From Stramenopiles sp. TOSAG23-2 (Eukaryota > Sar), in the NCBI GenBank assembly GCA_900128395.1, contig LT649681.1, positions 1 through 11,950 on the forward strand: a stretch of 11,950 nucleotides of DNA, given 5' to 3'. A model generated the notes under the pieces. That model saw only the letters and a list, made by a program, of their open reading frames with translations, was not told where the DNA came from and searched no databases. Every line of letters begins with the position of its first letter. The first letter of the stretch is position 1. Below, piece by piece: positions 8,585 through 11,950 of this stretch. A program made the position numbers and the translations under genes.

Positions 8585-8682
8585 ACTGTAATTAATTATA
8601 ATAACGTTCGTTCTTGTTGAGTAAAAGGGTGGTATATATATATGGACACAGCATTGTACCATAGACACAGGGGGTGTTATAA

Positions 8683-8895
8683 TCAAGGAAATTGGCATGT
8701 TGTCCTTTTCAATTTATTCATCGTGTATCCAAACTAAACCCAGGCCATATGGTTGAGACCCTTTTTTGTGTTTTTGTTCGGTACAAAATTTGCATATGCT
8801 GAGCATATATTGCAAATGCAATTTCCATTAGTGTTCACGGACATCCAAGTGGGAATGTAACCACCATTATATTTTGATTTCGCCGATTCTATTAT
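8683..8895 (-). pseudogene. Decayed zinc-finger-like coding relic
   Basis: Read from 8895 downward, the frame is open for 53 codons, is broken by TAG at 8736-8734, and would continue to TGA at 8685-8683. The peptide has a protein-like look: GGYIPTWM, then NTNGNCICNICSAY with a C-x-C-x2-C cluster, then NTKKGLNHM and, past the stop, FGYT-NKLKR-TCQF. The order Trp, clustered Cys, then a basic NKLKR block before a Cys/His position resembles the TTF/BED-like zinc fingers at the start of some hAT-type transposase-derived proteins; this is a weak resemblance. A second coding-like piece (ITKEQAEKVNECFRML) lies just upstream in another frame, as expected after a frameshift. Confidence 0.3.
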
Positions 8896-8974
8896 TCATC
8901 AACATGCGGAAGCATTCATTCACTTTTTCTGCTTGTTCTTTTGTAATCGATTAAAAATTTGATGTATAGAGGAT

Positions 8975-9196
8975 ATGATGTATCTATGTGTCAATTTGAG
9001 GTTCATGAACAAGAACTATGCAGTTTGTGATGAAACATTGTTTGAGGATGTTGCATCTGTCTTCGATGATATTACACTAGAAGGTGGAGACAATGATAAT
9101 AATGATGAAATTGTAAACAATGACAATGCACTACAGAATCGTTCAGGTGGTAATGAGGTTATTGTATTATCTGGTGATATCAAAAAATATATATAG
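8975..9196 (+). CDS. Small acidic ORF, doubtful gene
   Basis: A 73-codon frame from a double ATG to TAG. The middle part (FEDVASVFDDITLEGGDNDN) is acidic, then Asn-rich, ending in IVLSGDIKKYI. The composition is less random than usual for AT-rich spacer, which suggests a real or once-real coding exon. However, there is no recognised domain, and its neighbour on the other strand is a coding relic. It may be an exon fragment of a dead element or gene. Confidence 0.25.
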   Translation: MMYLCVNLRFMNKNYAVCDETLFEDVASVFDDITLEGGDNDNNDEIVNNDNALQNRSGGNEVIVLSGDIKKYI

Positions 9197-9301
9197 CTTC
9201 TATATCTACCACAGCACCACAGCACCATTACAGCAACGTTTTCGTAGACTATACTCGTATAGGCAGTGTTTGTACTAGAAACATCATCCATTCTAGCATT
9301 T

Positions 9302-9415
9302 CGGCCTGCCTGGCCTGCACGCCTGCACGCCTGCACTGCACTCCAGCATCCAGCACTCCAGGCTGGCCCAGCTGGCAGGGAAGGTCAGCAGGCACTCCAG
9401 CACTCCTTTGCTGTG
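9302..9415. repeat. GC-rich short-repeat island
   Basis: In a very AT-rich setting this stretch is mostly G and C. It contains three exact copies of GCCTGCAC (9313-9336) and several CACTCCAGCA-like words near 9339-9360 and 9393-9405, plus the palindrome CCAGCTGG. It looks like local expansion of short CCTGC/CCAGC units. It encodes no clear protein. Confidence 0.75.
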
Positions 9416-9456
9416 TTATAATATTAATAGTGTTGTTTTTATTATAGTATATTTTT

Positions 9457-9488
9457 TATTATTATTATTATTTATTATTATTATTATT
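9457..9488. repeat. TTA/ATT microsatellite
   Basis: Nearly uninterrupted ATT triplets with one phase slip at about 9471. Further TTA-rich DNA continues to about 9520. Confidence 0.85.
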
Positions 9489-9718
9489 TTTATTTTATTA
9501 TATTAGCACATTATTATATTTTTGTGCTTTTTACAAAAAAAGTATACTACTGAGGGTTTTTTTTATCAAAAGTTTTAAATACGAGTATATAACTCAGATT
9601 ATTATATATACATATGATCGCAGTTCTGATGCCCAAATATATTTACACAATCTTGTGCGGATTACTAACATCTATGCGAGTCATATTGTTAGGATACTGA
9701 AATATATTTACATCATAT

Positions 9719-11314
9719 ATGGCTGAAATTGTTGTGAAAGACATCGAACTTGTATGTCCTGTTGATGAAAAGGTAGACCACCCTCTACCTGGAGGTCTTA
9801 ATCGTAACTCTTGGTTTGAACATGCACACATTGAGACGGGGAGGCGCAAAAGTGTAATTTTATTGGGGCAAGAAGTTATTACCGACGAATGGTTGCAGTG
9901 GCGTGTGAAGTGGGGACAACGTGGAATTACATTTTTTGGAATTTATATGGTTATATGTTACGTATTATCTGGTGAAGCATTTGGTGCACTACGAATTATT
10001 TCAATTGTATTTGGGACAATCGTAATATTTTTTGTGCTTATGCTATATTACAAAAATATATCACGTGTGATTATGAAACGATTGTTGCATGAACCAAACG
10101 TCATCGTTATTATATTATTAAGTTTTTGTATTTTTATTATAGATGTAGCACGGCCACAGGATCCATCATCTCCTGTTCTTGGACTACTGTATCTTTTAGT
10201 AGTAAATAGTCTTGTTCTTTCTGATGCAATAAAATTAAAAAGTCGTATATTTATTATTTTTATAGGAGTTTTATTCGTATTATTGAATATACATAATTTG
10301 TATAATCGTGTATTTAACACAACGGAAAAAGGAATAGTTCTGATTGAATACACGATACAGGGTGAAGAAGAAATAGTAATGACACGCTCCAGCAAACGAT
10401 CGATTTTTTTGCAAATTGTTTTATATAGTATTACTGGTTTATATACAATGTATAAAGATAAGAAAATGGAATTAATGATGTTTGCTACTGGGAATATTTA
10501 CCGAAATAGTGGAACAGCATTAAAGGATGCAGAGGATGAAGAAGCTTCAGAAGAGGTTCAAAGGCGTCAAAGTGTAAAATTATTAGCGCAGGAATATATT
10601 TTGGATGAATCGTTAAAGTGGCGTGTAAAATTAGGGCAATATGGGATAGGATCCTGCGGTATGATTGCTGTGATATGTTATATCGCCGCACATTTCAACA
10701 TTGCACTATTGGTTGGCACGATGGTATTTGGTGGAATAACGATAATATTTTTTGCTATAATGTATTACAGAAATATATCGATTATGATTATGAAACGGTT
10801 GTCACAGGAATTGAATGTTGTTGTCATTGTGACATACAGTTTTTTTAATTGGGCTATCGATATTGGGCGGCCGCATAATCTAGTTTCACCTGTGTTAGGG
10901 CTAATATACCTATTAGTTATAAATGCGTTTATCTTTATTGATGCGGTAAAATTAAAAAGTCGAAAGTTTGTCGTATTCATTGGCAGTGTGTTTATCATGT
11001 TGAACTTATATAATATTTATGGAAATACATTAGGAAATTGGAATCATAATGTAATTTTATTGAAATATACTGTATATGGCGAAGAATATAAATTGATGAA
11101 ACGCTCAATAAAAAGATCAATGTTTCTACAAATGATATTATTTAGTATGTCGGGTGTATATACCATGTTCAAAGATAAAAACATGGAATTAATGATATTT
11201 GCAACTGGGAATATTTGCCGTAAAACTGGAACAGCTTCGAAGGATGTAGAAGATAAATCATTTGCAAGGAAGGTAGAACGAGAAAAAAAGGCTTCCGCCA
11301 GAGAGATTCTCTGA
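9719..11314 (+). CDS. Two-unit multi-spanning membrane protein, function unknown
   Basis: 531 residues; the ATG follows an in-frame TGA at 9698-9700. After a 41-residue N-terminal segment, the protein is two homologous units, about 42-281 and 282-520. Paired landmarks are RRKSV/RRQSV, QWRVKWGQ/KWRVKLGQ, KNIS-IMKRL, D-ARP/D-GRP then SPVLGL-YLLV, AIKLKSR/AVKLKSR, KRSIFLQ/KRSMFLQ, and MELM-FATGNI then GTA-KD. Each unit has about six hydrophobic segments (near 68-84, 91-110, 127-144, 152-170, 176-195 and 228-244, and again near 308-325, 330-349, 366-382, 391-409, 416-434 and 467-482), so about 12 in all. No signal peptide, transport motif or catalytic residue is recognised. It recalls uncharacterised multicopy membrane proteins I associate with diatoms, which is an uncertain memory. 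The C-terminus is charged, and no intron is needed. Confidence 0.85.
   Translation: MAEIVVKDIELVCPVDEKVDHPLPGGLNRNSWFEHAHIETGRRKSVILLGQEVITDEWLQWRVKWGQRGITFFGIYMVICYVLSGEAFGALRIISIVFGTIVIFFVLMLYYKNISRVIMKRLLHEPNVIVIILLSFCIFIIDVARPQDPSSPVLGLLYLLVVNSLVLSDAIKLKSRIFIIFIGVLFVLLNIHNLYNRVFNTTEKGIVLIEYTIQGEEEIVMTRSSKRSIFLQIVLYSITGLYTMYKDKKMELMMFATGNIYRNSGTALKDAEDEEASEEVQRRQSVKLLAQEYILDESLKWRVKLGQYGIGSCGMIAVICYIAAHFNIALLVGTMVFGGITIIFFAIMYYRNISIMIMKRLSQELNVVVIVTYSFFNWAIDIGRPHNLVSPVLGLIYLLVINAFIFIDAVKLKSRKFVVFIGSVFIMLNLYNIYGNTLGNWNHNVILLKYTVYGEEYKLMKRSIKRSMFLQMILFSMSGVYTMFKDKNMELMIFATGNICRKTGTASKDVEDKSFARKVEREKKASAREIL
9842..11278 (+). repeat. Internal gene duplication, two units of about 720 bp
   Basis: Unit one spans about 9842-10561 and unit two about 10562-11278, with a period of 239-240 codons. 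The DNA is clearly diverged (many third-position and some replacement changes), so the event is old compared with the 126-bp copy in RPA1. The C-terminal tail of unit one (GTALKDAEDEE) matches the tail of unit two (GTASKDVEDKS) and runs straight into the RRQSV start of unit two, with no linker. Confidence 0.9.
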
Positions 11315-11586
11315 TTCCGCACCTTTTAAAATAGGTGTGTGGTAATATAAATGGCAATACATATTAATTTATATATTTTTAAAATTATATATTCGTATAT
11401 ATTTACCTCCACCAAACTTGTACTTTCAACAACTTTAGTAAAATTGAACACAATTCTAATATAAAAATAAAAAAAAATACTCGTAATAAAAATATTATAT
11501 TCGTATTATATAATTTTTAAAAAAAACTTTGATTTTTAACACACACACACACACATTATGTATCCTCCCTCTAGATCTCTCCTTTT
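11315..11586. other. AT-rich spacer between convergent genes
   Basis: It carries the 3' ends of both flanking genes. An imperfect palindrome CACCTTTTAAAATAGGTG lies about 10 bases after the membrane-gene stop. The rest is A/T runs with AATAAAAAT-type words near 11463-11490. No gene is seen. Confidence 0.5.
11539..11554. repeat. (AC)8 microsatellite
   Basis: Eight AC pairs just beyond the 3' end of the minus-strand bromodomain gene. Confidence 0.9.
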
Positions 11587-11950
11587 TCACCTACGTTTCT
11601 TACGTTTTCTCTTCCCACTATTACCACCACCACCACCATCACGACTTCCACCACCACCACCACCATCCATCATCATCATGTTCCCACCACCACTACTTCC
11701 ACTACCTTTTTCCATCACATTATTACCATTACTACCAGCAATCACTGCCTCACCACGATGATCAACATCGAATGGAATACTAGCTTCTACATGTGCAACG
11801 ATTTTACGTAATTTATCACGCAATTCCCTGGCATATCGTGTCACAGCACTGCCATTGGCATTGAATTTAAGCGCAGCTTCGTAAATAGCATCGATATCCC
11901 GCACAATAGCTTTGTACGATCGGTAATATCCATTTTTCAACCTTGATTTG
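11587..11950 (-). CDS. Bromodomain protein C-terminus (BRWD/PHIP-like), partial
   Basis: The frame is open to the window edge; the upstream codons read KSR before LKNGYYRSYKAI, so the gene begins outside and about 120 residues are visible. The segment RLKNGYYRS, DIDAIYEAALKFN, SAVTRYARELRDKL is the B-C helix half of a bromodomain, with the acetyl-lysine-binding Asn in KFN at 11862-11860. The wording resembles the first bromodomain of BRWD/PHIP WD-repeat proteins (RLxNxFYR, YIExNAxTFNEP, AxKxTDQL), from memory. These read histone acetylation in the nucleus. Past the bromodomain the tail is low-complexity Gly/Met (poly-G encoded by CCA/CCG-type repeats on the plus strand) and ends in KRKRKKRR, a likely nuclear localisation signal. 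The stop at 11589-11587 lies within AG|GTGA, which could instead be a splice donor leading to a further exon. Confidence 0.8.
   Translation of the reverse strand, partial: KSRLKNGYYRSYKAIVRDIDAIYEAALKFNANGSAVTRYARELRDKLRKIVAHVEASIPFDVDHRGEAVIAGSNGNNVMEKGSGSSGGGNMMMMDGGGGGGSRDGGGGGNSGKRKRKKRR

Larger units (their letters stand above)
9197..9718. other. Spacer upstream of the membrane-protein gene
   Basis: It holds CACAGCAC-type short repeats (9208-9240), a GC-rich island, a TTA microsatellite and a final AT-rich stretch that is probably the promoter of the downstream gene. A 13-bp word AAATATATTTACA occurs at 9635-9647 and 9700-9712, the second just before the start codon. No gene is seen. 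Confidence 0.5.

Noticed and set aside
8501-8698. Minus-strand 65-codon ORF upstream of the coiled-coil gene
   Set aside because: It contains a translated TA microsatellite (alternating Tyr-Ile) and overlaps the probable promoter. Only its first residues might continue the zinc-finger relic after a frameshift.
9016-9336. Minus-strand 106-codon ORF
   Set aside because: It translates the GC-rich repeats and is antisense to the acidic ORF; no protein-like signal.
9330-9375. Resemblance of TGCACTCCAGCA...CCAGGCTGG to the end of primate Alu
   Set aside because: Only short shared words built from a local CCAGC/CCTGC repeat; no Alu body or A tail, so contamination is not supported.
11529-11783. 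Plus-strand His- and Pro-rich ORFs
   Set aside because: Antisense translation of the CCA-type repeats that encode the Gly-rich bromodomain tail.
1-11950. tRNA, rRNA or CRISPR features
   Set aside because: No T-arm GGTTCRANTCC box with a partner A box, no rRNA-like block, and the repeats at 1-440 have no unique spacers of constant length.

Overview
The window looks like nuclear DNA from an AT-rich eukaryote with compact genes. The evidence is a eukaryotic RNA polymerase I largest subunit, a bromodomain tail, and a spliceosomal intron with GT...AG ends and a perfect TACTAAC branch site, together with homopolymer and TA-rich intergenic DNA. A stramenopile, possibly a diatom, is my best guess. 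It rests on overall character and on a vague resemblance of the membrane protein to uncharacterised diatom families, so it is an inference and not something the sequence proves.

Layout. Bases 1-440 are a minisatellite of about 90-108 bp units with a nested 7-bp repeat. Bases 441-1623 hold no convincing gene but carry several short duplicated or scattered repeats, then the A-rich leader of the next gene. Bases 1624-7368 (+) are one intronless reading frame for RNA polymerase I subunit A190/RPA1. It carries an exact 126-bp in-frame tandem duplication at its N-terminus, a poly-Ser/acidic insert, a tandem Tudor/SH3-like insert and an acidic insert in the jaw region. Bases 8470-7353 (-) encode a two-exon coiled-coil protein whose last codons overlap the end of RPA1 by 16 bp.

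Bases 8471-9718 are mostly non-coding. They contain a decayed, zinc-finger-like coding relic on the minus strand, a small acidic ORF of doubtful status, a GC-rich repeat island and a TTA microsatellite. Bases 9719-11314 (+) encode a membrane protein made of two homologous halves of about 240 residues, with roughly six membrane segments each. Bases 11315-11586 are AT-rich spacer. Bases 11950-11587 (-) are the C-terminal end of a bromodomain protein (BRWD/PHIP-like) that runs off the window.

The genes do not form a functional unit. RPA1 transcribes rDNA, the bromodomain protein would read acetylated chromatin, and the other two are of unknown function. The main novelties are the modified Pol I subunit (Tudor-like insert and duplicated clamp start) and the duplicated-and-fused membrane protein. 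I found no tRNA, rRNA, CRISPR array or intact mobile element.
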